Origin: Cloacimonetes bacterium UBA3541
GTDB lineage: Bacteria > Cloacimonadota > Cloacimonadia > Cloacimonadales > Cloacimonadaceae
Reading direction: 5' to 3'
Assembly (NCBI GenBank): GCA_002376725.1
Contig: DFOM01000001.1
Location: 1-64,000, forward strand
DNA: 64,000 nt
Positions 28,175 through 37,616 of this stretch are shown here, in pieces. Position numbers and translations under genes: made by a program. The notes beneath the pieces are model-generated. The model worked only from the letters and a program-made list of their open reading frames with translations, searched no databases and was not told where the DNA came from. Each line of letters opens with the position of its first letter. Within the stretch, counting starts at the first letter, position 1.

Positions 28175-29142
28175 AGCCAATTGTGCTCTTTATACCAGTT
28201 TATAGTCTCGCTTAAATGTCCTTTCAGGTCAGGTTGAGGATTCCAACCCAATAATCTTTTAGCTTTTTCTATGCTACAAAGCCAGATAACATCAATGATT
28301 TCTTTCATTTTTTGCTTATTTAGCAAAGTGGTTTTACCTGTTATCCTTTCAAATGCTTCTCCCGCATAGAAAGCAGCTTTAGCCAGTGAAACGGGAACCG
28401 CTATCTCAATGGTTTTTACTTCTAATATTTCTGCTATAAGGTTCATAAATTCTTGTTGTGTGTAGATTTCACCGTCAGAAGCAAAAAAGATTTCTCCTGC
28501 TGCATTTTCTTTAACTACACAGAGTTCCAGAAACTGTGCCAGTTCTCGCACATAGATAAGGTTCATATATTGAGGTTTTCTTCCTATATGGAAATTTATC
28601 CCTTTTTGCACTGCTTTAAAAACCTGATAAAAATCCTTCTCACCTGGTCCGTAAATTGAGCAAGGTCGCACGATAACCCATTCTTTAGCACATTCTGTTT
28701 GAATAATTTTTTCTGCCAGAAGTTTGCTTTTGCCATACCAATCAACGGGATTGGGTGAATCTTCTTCCCTGGCTAATTCCATATCTTTAGTGGGATGAGA
28801 AGCTGCTTGAGAACTTATATAGATAAATCTTTTCCCCTCCGACATAGCATTAAACGCTTCCATCACCCTTCTAGTAGTTCCCACATTAGCTTCAACCATT
28901 TGCATAAAAGTATGAGTTCTTACGGCACCTGCATTGTGAATAAGGACATCTACACCTTTCAGAACTCTTTTTAACTCTTCTTTAGAATTGTAATCCGTGA
29001 CCTGAATATCCAGATTTGAGTCCAGTAAACTGAGATCTGCCTGAGGACGAACTATCCCTGTAACCTCGTATCCCAGGGATTTAAAATAATGAGCAAAATT
29101 GCTGCCTGCGAAACCATTTGCACCAGTTATAGCTATTTTCAT
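28171..29142 (-). CDS. NAD-dependent epimerase/dehydratase (extended SDR)
   Basis: 323 aa. The Rossmann motif ITGANGFAGSN (4-14) and the catalytic WYGKSKLLAE (YxxxK) are intact, and ISSQAASH supplies the active-site Ser. Family members act on nucleotide sugars or on hydroxysteroid/flavanone-like substrates; which one applies here is not visible. It is the first protein gene of the four-gene operon, 29 nt after tRNA-Val. Confidence 0.88.
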   Translation of the reverse strand: MKIAITGANGFAGSNFAHYFKSLGYEVTGIVRPQADLSLLDSNLDIQVTDYNSKEELKRVLKGVDVLIHNAGAVRTHTFMQMVEANVGTTRRVMEAFNAMSEGKRFIYISSQAASHPTKDMELAREEDSPNPVDWYGKSKLLAEKIIQTECAKEWVIVRPCSIYGPGEKDFYQVFKAVQKGINFHIGRKPQYMNLIYVRELAQFLELCVVKENAAGEIFFASDGEIYTQQEFMNLIAEILEVKTIEIAVPVSLAKAAFYAGEAFERITGKTTLLNKQKMKEIIDVIWLCSIEKAKRLLGWNPQPDLKGHLSETINWYKEHNWL

Positions 29143-29171
29143 TTGTCATCCAGATTAGAATAATAAAAATA

Positions 29172-29247
29172 TGGTGGGCGCTAAGGGACTCGAACCCCCG
29201 ACATCATGCGTGTAAGGCATGCGCTCTTCCAACTGAGCTAAGCGCCC
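29172..29247 (-). tRNA. tRNA-Val (UAC)
   Basis: 76 nt on the minus strand: acceptor GGGCGCT/AGCGCCC region, anticodon stem CATGC/GCATG with loop CTTACAC (anticodon UAC), encoded CCA. Confidence 0.96.
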
Positions 29248-29263
29248 TAATTCTTTTTTCTTA

Positions 29264-29341
29264 TGGTCGGGGTGAGAGGATTTGAACCTCCGACTCCTGG
29301 TTCCCAAAACCAGTGCGCTAACCGGGCTGCGCTACACCCCG
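29264..29341 (-). tRNA. tRNA-Pro (UGG)
   Basis: 78 nt on the minus strand: acceptor CGGGGTG/CACCCCG, anticodon stem CTGGT/ACCAG with loop TTTGGGA (anticodon UGG), encoded CCA. It lies 16 nt upstream of tRNA-Val. A TTGACA (29380-29375) stands about 34 nt upstream on the same strand, but I find no convincing -10. Confidence 0.96.
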
Positions 29342-29485
29342 AATTTTTATCCAACAAAAACTTACTTATTTAATTGTCAAGCCCAAAATCCCTGAAGTCA
29401 ATCAATAAGACTCTCATCAAGTCAAATTCATAATATTTATATATAATAAATATTTTAAGAAAGTATATAGATATCCTGAAGGCGG

Positions 29486-29625
29486 TTCAATTCCCATAGA
29501 TGAAAGGGAGCGTTACGCAAGGACAGGGTGTTCAATTCCCTTCTGTGACAGAGTTGCCACGCAAGCACAGGATGTTCAATACCCCTCTTTAAGAGGAGTA
29601 TCTCATAAATACGAAGTGTTCTTCC
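29486..29625. repeat. Degenerate 44-45 bp tandem repeats
   Basis: TTCAATTCCC at 29486 and 29531, TTCAATACCC at 29575 and a decayed TTCTTCCTTT at 29619 are spaced 45, 44 and 44 nt apart. Units 1 and 2 also share ACGCAAG then ACAGG and TG before the next unit. Unit 3 contains a small hairpin (CCTCTTTAAGAGG). The array is decayed. Confidence 0.6.
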
Positions 29626-30177
29626 TTTCTTTATCTCTTTGTCAGATGCTCATAATTGGAGGATATATTCCCCATATTTTATTATAATTACCCCGTTAGG
29701 TTTCGCCTGATAACCCTTCAGAGAAGAGGAAATAATTTTCAGATTCATTTGTTATTTCTCGTAAAAGAGTTCATCTGTATTCAATTTAAAATAACCATTC
29801 TGTTTATAAATATTTCTAGATTAAAAAGATGATCCAACATTTTGTTGCAAAAGTAAAAAATTGAAGTAAAATTGAGTTTAAGGAAATGAAAAAAGTAAAA
29901 AATTTCATAAAAGGAATTACTTTTTACTAGTCAATATTAAAATTAATCCAAAAATTCACACTTCAACTCCAAAAAATATAATTATTCCATTCTTTTATAA
30001 TGAAAAAAATTACTCTATATACCAATTCTTCTAATTCTTTCCTTTAATTTATAATTTATCTCTCCTATTCTAAACTTAGCTATAGCTATAGAAGTGTATT
30101 CTTTATTTTATTATACAAAAATTTATTAATTTCCCCTTCCTCGCTTGCAAATAGATAATATATTGATAATGACTAAG

Positions 30178-30246
30178 TTATGTCCATTTTCGGACATAAG
30201 CTGGACATAAGTTGCACATAAGCTGGGCATAAGCTGGACATTATTA
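30178..30246. repeat. Five 11-bp tandem repeats with a leading inverted repeat
   Basis: GGACATAAGCT and close variants occur head to tail at 30192, 30203, 30214, 30225 and (partial) 30236. The first unit pairs with TTATGTCC (30178-30185) to give an 8-bp inverted repeat with a 6-nt loop. Confidence 0.8.
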
Positions 30247-30400
30247 GTAAAGATAATTATCCGTCTGGAAAAGATTCCAAATGGCAGAATTAATAAATAA
30301 ATAACTTTTTAAAAACTTTTTTACTTGACTGAACTTACTCTAATTTATTAAAGATTCCCCTATATCTTAATATTAATAATAGAAAGGAAGTTAGTTTACA

Positions 30401-32524
30401 ATGAAAAAATCTTGTTTTATTATCTCTCTTCTTTTACTCACTTTATCCCTTCAAGCTTTAGTAATACCCTTCTCCGAAACACCTATTTTACAAGAGAATA
30501 ATATGTTAACCAATTTTGTGAGAATTGCTCCAGATGACAAAAAAACAGAAGAGAATCCTACCAAAGTATGGTTATGGCAACAGAGTAACCAACTTATGGT
30601 ACACTTCTCCTGCCCCATTGATTCACAATTTGTAGTAGGTCCTATAGCGGTTAGAGATGAAGCCAAAAATTCTGATTATATAAGAGTTCAGCTGGTCACA
30701 CTTCCTGATGCTTATTTTGCCTATTGCTATGATGGTTATCCTAATGGAAATTTGAGTGATGGAATTCGTAAAGAGGATATGAATTTAGATTTGAATTGGA
30801 ACAGCAAATATAGCTATAAAACCAACTATGATGATAAAACCTGGGAAATCACATTGCAAATACCTCTGGGAGAATTGAGATTCAAACCTGACCCTCCTTA
30901 TAACTGGTATATAATATTATCCCGTTATAAATATAAAACTATTGAATATTACAGTTCTCCCTATGTCAATACTAATCAGAGAAAAGATTACTTTACTGCT
31001 GGATATAATATCCAGTTAAATCAAAATATTACTCGGGAACTTAATTTGGAATTTAAACCCTATTTTGTAAAAAGTTATGACTTGATAGATAAAACCTCCA
31101 GTTTTGATCCCGATATGATAGGACTGGATGTAGCTTATCATCCCAATCCAACTACCAAAATCAAGCTAAGTATGAACCCTGACTTTTCTGAAGTTCCACC
31201 TGATGATGCGCAGGATATCTATAATTCAAAATATCCACCTTATTATGATGAAAATCGTTTCTTCTTTATAGAAGACCTTGATGCCTTCAGTATTTCCTCC
31301 GATTATTTTTATTCCAGAAATATTGTTAAACCACAATTAGCCTATAAAGTAACTGGCAGTTCAGGAAAAACCAGATGGGGAATTCTCGGTGCCTGGGATA
31401 AAAAAATTGTAACTGATGGCGAATTAATCAATCCGGATGACTATTTTCAGCTCATCTCTTTAATTCCCACATTCGGAAATTTCACTATGGGAAATGCTTT
31501 TATAGCCAGAACCAATACGGGATATTATAATTGTATCTATAACGGTAATTATGAATATAGATTAACTCAGGACCTTTCTCTTAATTGTTTTATTGCCGGA
31601 AGCCTCCGTAAAAATGAAAATGAAGTAGATGTCTCACTCAAAAAAGGATACCAAGGACAGTTTGGAATTAATTATTATCCTGGCAACTGGGATAATTCTT
31701 TACATTTTGGAAAAATAAGTAAAGATATCTTTGCCGATACTGGCTATTTATATGATAAAGATAGACAATACTATAGCTTCTCTTCTTCATGGCTCTCCAA
31801 ACCATTTAATGGTTTTCTTCAAACTATATCCGATTTGGTAATGATTGATGTATATGATTTACATCCTGATGATGATAAAAAAACTGAATATAGTATTTGT
31901 GGACTGATAACTCTGCAGTTTCAGCCAAAATTTAGCTATTCATTTCAACCTGGTTATTTTAATATTTATGATAACTTAAATCAAAAGCATAAAATATTCA
32001 ATGTGTATAATATTTTTAATTTTCGATTCAGGAGAAATTCTTCTGGGTATTTAAATTGGAAAACGGGAGAAACCTTAGTTTATGCATTAAATAAAACCTC
32101 ACAATTCAATTCTATCACTTTTATTTTTTCTGACACACCTCAAAAAAGTTTAAACTACAGATTGCAAGGAACTCTTATATCTTATGATTATCCAAAAGAA
32201 AATATCATTGATATAGGTGGAATTCCTGCAACTTTATACCTTGATAATCAATATGCCCTATTTAATACCCAGCTTAAATATACTCCTCTCCAAAGAATCA
32301 GATTTACCGTGGGAGGGAGCATAACTACCTACGAAACTCAAAGCTCTTACTCTAATCTTAATTATTATGTCAATCTCCGCTATGAATTTAAACCTGACTA
32401 CTTCATCTATCTCGGTTTAAATAATACACTACTTCAAGATGAAGTCATAACCTTTGATGAACCTCTCGGCAATTTTAACAAAACTGGCTCTACTGCCTAT
32501 ATTAAAATATCGCTGAGTATTTAA
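30401..32524 (+). CDS. DUF5916-type outer-membrane protein
   Basis: 707 aa. A signal peptide (about 1-20, ISLLLLTLSLQA) is followed by a CBM9-like beta sandwich (about 30-210) and then a long beta-rich barrel-like region. The segment KLSMNPDFSEVPPDD, then a stretch ending ENRFFFIED, is the junction typical of DUF5916 proteins in Bacteroidota and relatives. It ends in a strand (AYIKISLSI) fitting an outer-membrane barrel. The function of the family is unknown; CBM9-like domains suggest carbohydrate contact. A ribosome binding site (AAAGGAAG, 30382-30389) precedes ATG 30401. Monocistronic. Confidence 0.82.
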   Translation: MKKSCFIISLLLLTLSLQALVIPFSETPILQENNMLTNFVRIAPDDKKTEENPTKVWLWQQSNQLMVHFSCPIDSQFVVGPIAVRDEAKNSDYIRVQLVTLPDAYFAYCYDGYPNGNLSDGIRKEDMNLDLNWNSKYSYKTNYDDKTWEITLQIPLGELRFKPDPPYNWYIILSRYKYKTIEYYSSPYVNTNQRKDYFTAGYNIQLNQNITRELNLEFKPYFVKSYDLIDKTSSFDPDMIGLDVAYHPNPTTKIKLSMNPDFSEVPPDDAQDIYNSKYPPYYDENRFFFIEDLDAFSISSDYFYSRNIVKPQLAYKVTGSSGKTRWGILGAWDKKIVTDGELINPDDYFQLISLIPTFGNFTMGNAFIARTNTGYYNCIYNGNYEYRLTQDLSLNCFIAGSLRKNENEVDVSLKKGYQGQFGINYYPGNWDNSLHFGKISKDIFADTGYLYDKDRQYYSFSSSWLSKPFNGFLQTISDLVMIDVYDLHPDDDKKTEYSICGLITLQFQPKFSYSFQPGYFNIYDNLNQKHKIFNVYNIFNFRFRRNSSGYLNWKTGETLVYALNKTSQFNSITFIFSDTPQKSLNYRLQGTLISYDYPKENIIDIGGIPATLYLDNQYALFNTQLKYTPLQRIRFTVGGSITTYETQSSYSNLNYYVNLRYEFKPDYFIYLGLNNTLLQDEVITFDEPLGNFNKTGSTAYIKISLSI

Positions 32525-32601
32525 GAAGGGATATAACTACTTTCTTCTTGACATAATCAGGATAATCAAAAATAAGGTATTAAATTAATATATAAGAATC
32601 A

Positions 32602-32677
32602 GGGGCATTAGCTCAGTTGGGAGAGCGCATGACTGGCAGTCATGAGGTCAGGAGTTCGAGCCTCCTATGCTCCACCA
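32602..32677 (+). tRNA. tRNA-Ala (GGC)
   Basis: 76 nt: acceptor GGGGCAT/ATGCTCC (one G-U), anticodon stem CATGA/TCATG with loop CTGGCAG (anticodon GGC), encoded CCA. A TTGACA lies at 32548-32553, but no good -10 is seen at 16-18 nt. Confidence 0.97.
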
Positions 32678-32685
32678 GATTTTGA

Positions 32686-32725
32686 AGCGGTTTGTCTAAA
32701 ATAAGATGTCAAACCGCTCTTTCTT
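32686..32725 (+). terminator. Terminator after tRNA-Ala
   Basis: AGCGGTTTG (32686-32694) pairs with CAAACCGCT (32710-32718) around a 15-nt loop, followed by CTTTCTTT. It separates the tRNA from the transketolase gene, which starts 20 nt later. Confidence 0.8.
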
Positions 32726-32745
32726 TAATTAAATGAGGTTAACAA

Positions 32746-34647
32746 ATGACGGATGCAGAATTGATTTCCCGTTTACAAGAACAGGCAATTATCGCCAGAA
32801 CTGCCATACTTTCTATGACAACTTTAGCTGGCTCCGGACATCCTGGCGGTTCAATGTCTTCTATTGATTTATTATTAACTTTATATCAGTTTATCCATCA
32901 CCATCCTCAAAATCCAGATTTACCAGATAGAGACAGAGTGGTAGTTAGTAATGGACATATCTCTCCCGCAGTATATTCTGCCCTTGCTTTAAATGGTTAT
33001 CATAATCTGGATGAGGTTATATCTCAATTCAGACTCTCAGGAAGCATCTATGAAGGACATATAGAAAGAGATGTGCAGGGTGTAGAATGGAGTACTGGTA
33101 ATTTAGGACAGGGTCTTTCCGCTGGAGCAGGATTTGCTCTTGCTTCCAGAATAAACAATATTCCCTATAATGTGTATGTCTTGATGGGAGATGGAGAACA
33201 ACAAAAGGGACAAATCTCGGAAGCAAGAAGATTTGCTATTAAATATCAATTGATTAATCTCACTGCTATTGTAGATTATAACGAACTTCAGATAAGCGGG
33301 CATATTCATTCCGTGATGCCACAAAATATCAAAGCCAACTGGGAATCTGATGGTTGGAAAGTTATTGAAATTGATGGTCACAACTTTCAGGAAATACTTT
33401 CTGCTCTCCAGATGACGCGTAAAAAGAATTATCCACTAATGATTTTAGCTCATACCATTATGGGAAAAGGTGTTCCTTTTATGGAAAATCAAGCTAAATA
33501 TCACGGTTCTGCTTTAAATGAAGCTCAATTAGAGGAAGCTTTACAATATCTGGGACAACCCAATAGATTAGAAGCATACAAAAAGATGAGAGCAGAATTC
33601 ACACCAGCAAAGCACAAATCTTATGAGGATAAATTTTCTCTTAATTGCAAACTGGAACAGGGACATCCTATCCTCTATGAAAAATCTACTGACAATAGAT
33701 CTGCCTGGGGAAACGCTATAGCTGATTTAGCCGAAATAAATAAAAACAATCCAACTCCTATTGTGGTAACCGATTGCGATTTGCAAACCAGTGTTAAGAC
33801 AGCTGCTTTTGAAAAAGTTACACCCGACCGTTTCTTTCAAGGTGGAATAATGGAACACAATACTGCTGTCCTTTCAGGTGCTCTTTCTACCTGTGGAATC
33901 CAGACTTTCTGGTCTGATTTTGGAGTGTTCGGTCTGGATGAAGTTTATAATCAGCAAAGGTTAAATGATATTAATCACACCAATCTTAAAGTGGTGTTAA
34001 CTCATACCGGTCTGGATGTTGGTGAAGATGGTAAAACACACCAATGTATAGATTACATTGGAATCGTTCGCAACTGGTATGGATTTCATCTGATCATTCC
34101 AGCTGACCCTAATCAGACCGACCGCATAATCCGCTGGTTAATAGATAAACCTGGAAACTATGTAATAACAATGGGAAGGTCTGCTCTTCCGATAATCCTG
34201 AAAGAGGATGGCACACCTTTTTATAGCTTGAACTACGATTTTGATTATGGAAAATGCGATATATTGCGAAAAGGGAACCAAGGAACTGTAATGGTCTCTG
34301 GAACACCTATCGGTAATGCTTTAAAAGCAGTTGCCTCTTTGAGAGAGGAAAGAATATATCTCCAATTAATTTATGTTTCCTGTCCTCTTGCACTTAACCG
34401 TGAGATATTAATTCAAGCATCCAATACCGATCCTATTTTCAGTATAGAAGACCACAACATCCAGAGCGGTTTAGGCTCTATTATTGCAGATCGCTTAGCC
34501 GAAGAAAATCTTTCTGCTCGCTTAATCAAAATTGGGGTTAAAAATTATGGAGGAAGTGGCACCTCTTATGATTTATACAAAGCTGTTGGTCTGGACTCTG
34601 TATCTATCAAGGAAAGAATTAAGCAAGAGTTAGCAAAAAAAGATTGA
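32746..34647 (+). CDS. tkt: Transketolase (single chain)
   Basis: 633 aa, both halves in one chain. The thiamine diphosphate motif begins GDGEQQKGQ and ends at DYNELQIS; the substrate region GHPGGSMSS is near residue 31, and the pyrimidine-domain segment EHNTAVLSGAL contains the catalytic Glu. It interconverts sugar phosphates in the non-oxidative pentose phosphate pathway. The sequence is somewhat unusual for TktA (for example EGHIERDVQG), so a related ThDP enzyme cannot be fully excluded. It may share a transcript with the ferredoxin 58 nt downstream. Confidence 0.88.
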   Translation: MTDAELISRLQEQAIIARTAILSMTTLAGSGHPGGSMSSIDLLLTLYQFIHHHPQNPDLPDRDRVVVSNGHISPAVYSALALNGYHNLDEVISQFRLSGSIYEGHIERDVQGVEWSTGNLGQGLSAGAGFALASRINNIPYNVYVLMGDGEQQKGQISEARRFAIKYQLINLTAIVDYNELQISGHIHSVMPQNIKANWESDGWKVIEIDGHNFQEILSALQMTRKKNYPLMILAHTIMGKGVPFMENQAKYHGSALNEAQLEEALQYLGQPNRLEAYKKMRAEFTPAKHKSYEDKFSLNCKLEQGHPILYEKSTDNRSAWGNAIADLAEINKNNPTPIVVTDCDLQTSVKTAAFEKVTPDRFFQGGIMEHNTAVLSGALSTCGIQTFWSDFGVFGLDEVYNQQRLNDINHTNLKVVLTHTGLDVGEDGKTHQCIDYIGIVRNWYGFHLIIPADPNQTDRIIRWLIDKPGNYVITMGRSALPIILKEDGTPFYSLNYDFDYGKCDILRKGNQGTVMVSGTPIGNALKAVASLREERIYLQLIYVSCPLALNREILIQASNTDPIFSIEDHNIQSGLGSIIADRLAEENLSARLIKIGVKNYGGSGTSYDLYKAVGLDSVSIKERIKQELAKKD

Positions 34648-34705
34648 CATTTATTCCTTATTTATAAAAATGGTTTTATAAAAAAATATTATTGGGGAGC
34701 AAGGG

Positions 34706-35107
34706 ATGAAGAAGTTCTTAAATACTTATGATGAAGATTGTATTGCCTGTCATGCTTGTGAAACTATCTGTGCTCGCACTTATTTTAAAGTAGATGACCT
34801 GGAGCGATCTCGCATCCGTATTGAAGAGCAAGAAAAATCTGCTCATATAGTAACCTGCAATCAATGTGAGACCTGTGTAAAGGTTTGTCCAACTCTGGCA
34901 TTGACCGTTAATGCACAGGGTGTAGTTTTATTAAATAATCGTCTTTGTGTAGGTTGTTATATGTGCATTGCTGCCTGTCCCAATGAATCAATGTTTCGTT
35001 ATTTGGGTGGCATAATTCCTATTAAATGCATTGCCTGTGGCTTATGCCTGGATAGTTGTCCTACTGAAGCTATCCGTATAGAAGAAAAGAAGGAGAATGA
35101 GAAATGA
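34706..35107 (+). CDS. Four-cluster 4Fe-4S ferredoxin, AOR partner
   Basis: 133 aa with four CxxCxxCxxxC motifs: CIACHACETIC, CNQCETCVKVC, CVGCYMCIAAC and CIACGLCLDSC. This predicts up to four [4Fe-4S] clusters. It overlaps the AOR gene by 4 nt, so it is very probably the dedicated electron-transfer subunit, like the polyferredoxin subunits that accompany WOR5 or BamB. Ribosome binding site GGGGAGCAAGGG (34694-34705) just before ATG 34706. Confidence 0.9.
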   Translation: MKKFLNTYDEDCIACHACETICARTYFKVDDLERSRIRIEEQEKSAHIVTCNQCETCVKVCPTLALTVNAQGVVLLNNRLCVGCYMCIAACPNESMFRYLGGIIPIKCIACGLCLDSCPTEAIRIEEKKENEK

Positions 35108-37239
35108 CTAACCGTAAAATTCTAGCTGAATTTCCATACGAACTAAAACCTGTAGAAAAGGGTTATAATCGCAGGACTTTATATATAAACCTTAGCACGA
35201 AAGACATAAAATCCCGTCCGGTATCAGATTTGATGATAGATAAATTTGTGGGTGGAAAAGGATTTGACCTCTATTTGATGTGGCACGCAGTAAAAGATAC
35301 CACTAGATGGAATGATCCCGAAAATGAAATCTGCATATCTTTTGGTCCTCTTTGTGGAAACACTAATTATCCTGGAAGCGGAAAGTCCATAGTAACTACT
35401 ATTTCTCCTCTAACTGATATTCCAGTAGATTGCAATGTAGGAGGTCATTTTGGACCCTATGCCAAGTTTTCTGGCTGGGATGCTATTGAAATTCAAGGCA
35501 AATCCGATGAAGAAATTATCATCTATATTGATGGTGATAAAGGAATAGTCCAGATTCTTTCAGCTCCAGATGAAGAGATAAATAGCCACATTTTAGCAGA
35601 AAAGCTCATAGCAGAATTTGCTGATAATCCTAATAGCTATCAATATGTATCGGTGGTCTCCAGCGGAAAAGCGGCTGATTATGTCCCTATCTCTTGTCTT
35701 AACTTTTCTTTCTGGGATAAAAGAAGAAAGGTTGCTAGATTAAAACAAGCTGGTAGAGGTGGCACAGGAATGGTTTTCCGGGATAAAAGAATCAAAGCTC
35801 TCGTAGTTAAATATTCCGGATTGAAAGGCGATACTAATCATCCTGTAGACCTGGAAACCTTACAGAAAACCGGTCTCAAAGTTCACAAAGAAATAGAAGA
35901 ATTGGATGATCAACAAAATAGGATGCGTCAAGTAGGGACAGCTCATCTGGTTGAAATAATGAATGATTATGACCTCCTCCCTATTAAGAACTTCAAATAT
36001 GGACAGATGGAAGAAGCTAAGGGCTTAGCTTCCTGGGAATTCAAAAAGCTATTCACTCAAGGTTTACCGGACGGATGCTGGTTTGGCTGTTCTATGTCCT
36101 GCTGTAAAGCAGTAGATGGATTCATCCCTCGCACCGGACCTTATAAAGGACAAAAAGTAACCGTTGATGGTCCAGAATATGAAACCGTAGGCGGTTGTGG
36201 CTCCAATCTCTGTATCTGGAATCCACGAGATGTAGTAGAACTAAATTTCTATTGTGATACTTATGGAATTGATACTATTTCTTTTGGAACAAGCTGTGCT
36301 TTTGCTATGGAATGCTATGAATACGGAATTTTGAATAAAGAACGCACTGGAGGGTTGGATTTAAGCTGGGGAAATGCGGATAGTGTTTTTGAACTTATAC
36401 ATCAAATGGGAAGAGGTGAAGGCTTTGGGGTAATTGTGGGACAGGGTGTGCATAAAATGAAAGAGATTTTTGCGCGTGAATATGGAGCAGACCCAAAACT
36501 TTTACAGGATATTGGAATGGAAGCTAAAGGTTTGGAATATTCTCAATATATGTCCAAGGAATCTTTAGCTCAGCAGGGTGGCTATACCTTAGCATTGAAA
36601 GGTCCTCAGCATGACGAAGCCTGGCTAATCTTTATGGATATGGTCAATAACCAGATTCCAACCTTTGAAGATAAAGCAGAAGCTCTCCACTATTTTCCTA
36701 TGTTTCGCACCTGGTTTGGTTTACAAGGTTTATGCAAACTCCCCTGGAATGATATAGAACCCGCCAATAATGCTGAAACTGATGAACCAGCAAAAGTACC
36801 GGAACATGTGCAAAATTATGTAGATATCTATACTGCTATCACCGGAAAACCTCTAGATAAGGATGAACTCATTCGCCAATCGGAAAGAGTATATAATTTT
36901 CAAAAGGTTTTCTGTTTGAGAATGGGTAAGGGTCGTCGCATAGATGATATTCCGCCTTATAGAGCAGTTGGTCCCGTAACTGAAGAAGAATATCTTTCAC
37001 GCCAGGAACGCTATGATAAACTCCTTAAGGAAAAACAAGGAATAGACCCGGAAGGTAAGTCCACTCAAGAAAAAATGGCTTTGCTTCGTGCTTATAGAGA
37101 AGATCAATATCAGCAACTTGTAGATGCAGTTTATAAAAGGAAGGGCTGGACTAAAGAAGGAATTCCCACTATAGAACATTTGAAGAGTCTAGGAATGGAC
37201 CTCCCTGAAGTAGTAGAAGTAGTTAAACGCTTTTTATAG
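35104..37239 (+). CDS. AOR-family tungsten/molybdenum oxidoreductase
   Basis: 711 aa. The N-terminal AOR domain is clear (GGKGFDLYLMWH, FGPLCGNTNYPGSGK, VGGHFGPYAKFSGWD). A cluster-binding cysteine group CWFGCSMSCC (about residue 326) and a late Cys in LCKLPWND (about 546) fit the four-Cys [4Fe-4S] site of the family. Members oxidise aldehydes to acids with ferredoxin, using a tungsto-bispterin; the BamB branch reduces benzoyl-CoA. The length (about 100 longer than classical AOR) and the four-cluster partner point to the WOR5/BamB-like branch. The substrate is not determined. Confidence 0.88.
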   Translation: MTNRKILAEFPYELKPVEKGYNRRTLYINLSTKDIKSRPVSDLMIDKFVGGKGFDLYLMWHAVKDTTRWNDPENEICISFGPLCGNTNYPGSGKSIVTTISPLTDIPVDCNVGGHFGPYAKFSGWDAIEIQGKSDEEIIIYIDGDKGIVQILSAPDEEINSHILAEKLIAEFADNPNSYQYVSVVSSGKAADYVPISCLNFSFWDKRRKVARLKQAGRGGTGMVFRDKRIKALVVKYSGLKGDTNHPVDLETLQKTGLKVHKEIEELDDQQNRMRQVGTAHLVEIMNDYDLLPIKNFKYGQMEEAKGLASWEFKKLFTQGLPDGCWFGCSMSCCKAVDGFIPRTGPYKGQKVTVDGPEYETVGGCGSNLCIWNPRDVVELNFYCDTYGIDTISFGTSCAFAMECYEYGILNKERTGGLDLSWGNADSVFELIHQMGRGEGFGVIVGQGVHKMKEIFAREYGADPKLLQDIGMEAKGLEYSQYMSKESLAQQGGYTLALKGPQHDEAWLIFMDMVNNQIPTFEDKAEALHYFPMFRTWFGLQGLCKLPWNDIEPANNAETDEPAKVPEHVQNYVDIYTAITGKPLDKDELIRQSERVYNFQKVFCLRMGKGRRIDDIPPYRAVGPVTEEEYLSRQERYDKLLKEKQGIDPEGKSTQEKMALLRAYREDQYQQLVDAVYKRKGWTKEGIPTIEHLKSLGMDLPEVVEVVKRFL

Positions 37240-37379
37240 ATACTAATCATTCTTTTAGAATTTACATTAATTAAGGAAAATAAGTCCTGATAGTGTAGAT
37301 ATTGCTTAGGGCTGAGCAATGAGGGGTTTATTTACCAATCCTTTTTAATGTATTCTCCTTCTTAATTTTACTATTCTCT

Positions 37380-37441
37380 CTTGACTCTCCCTTGACTCTT
37401 TCTTATAAAAATAGCTAAGAAAGAGACAGGATAGAGCCAAG
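37380..37441. repeat. Long-stem palindromic element, copy 2
   Basis: CTCTTTCTTA (37396-37405) pairs perfectly with TAAGAAAGAG (37416-37425) around a 10-nt loop. Pairing continues outward with a few mismatches as far as 37380/37441. It resembles the element at 16759-16820 in sequence (CTTGACTCTTTC versus CTTGTCTCTTTC) and in the purine/pyrimidine split of the arms. Confidence 0.65.
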
Positions 37442-37528
37442 GAAGAAAACTATATGTTAATGTTAAGATGGTAGGTATATCAATAGAAATTGTTTTGTTT
37501 TGATTTGTGTATAATTAAGTGAATATAA

Positions 37529-37575
37529 AAAAGGTCTTGCTTTTTATACCTTAAGATATATGGGCAAGACCTTTT
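37529..37575. terminator. Bidirectional terminator
   Basis: AAAAGGTCTTGC (37529-37540) and GCAAGACCTTTT (37564-37575) form a perfect 12-bp stem with T-rich or A-rich tails on both sides. It sits between the convergent AOR gene and the lamin-tail protein gene and can serve both. Confidence 0.85.
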
Positions 37576-37616
37576 ATTTAGAACTGCCTCAATATAAAGC
37601 AGATATTTAATATGAG

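Larger units (their letters stand above)
29342..30400. other. AT-rich 1-kb spacer with two kinds of tandem repeat
   Basis: No ORF with a credible start is visible. The stretch contains the 44-45 bp repeats at 29486-29625 and the 11-bp repeats at 30178-30246. It also holds a weak promoter-like TTGACT (30325-30330) with TATTAA (30346-30351, 15-nt spacing) in front of the DUF5916 gene. Confidence 0.6.
37240..37616. other. Convergent intergenic region
   Basis: It holds a palindromic element (37380-37441) and the shared terminator (37529-37575). No gene is seen. Confidence 0.7.

Noticed and set aside
29486..29625. CRISPR-like array
   Set aside because: Repeats are too few and degenerate, the supposed spacers are themselves partly conserved, and no cas genes are nearby.
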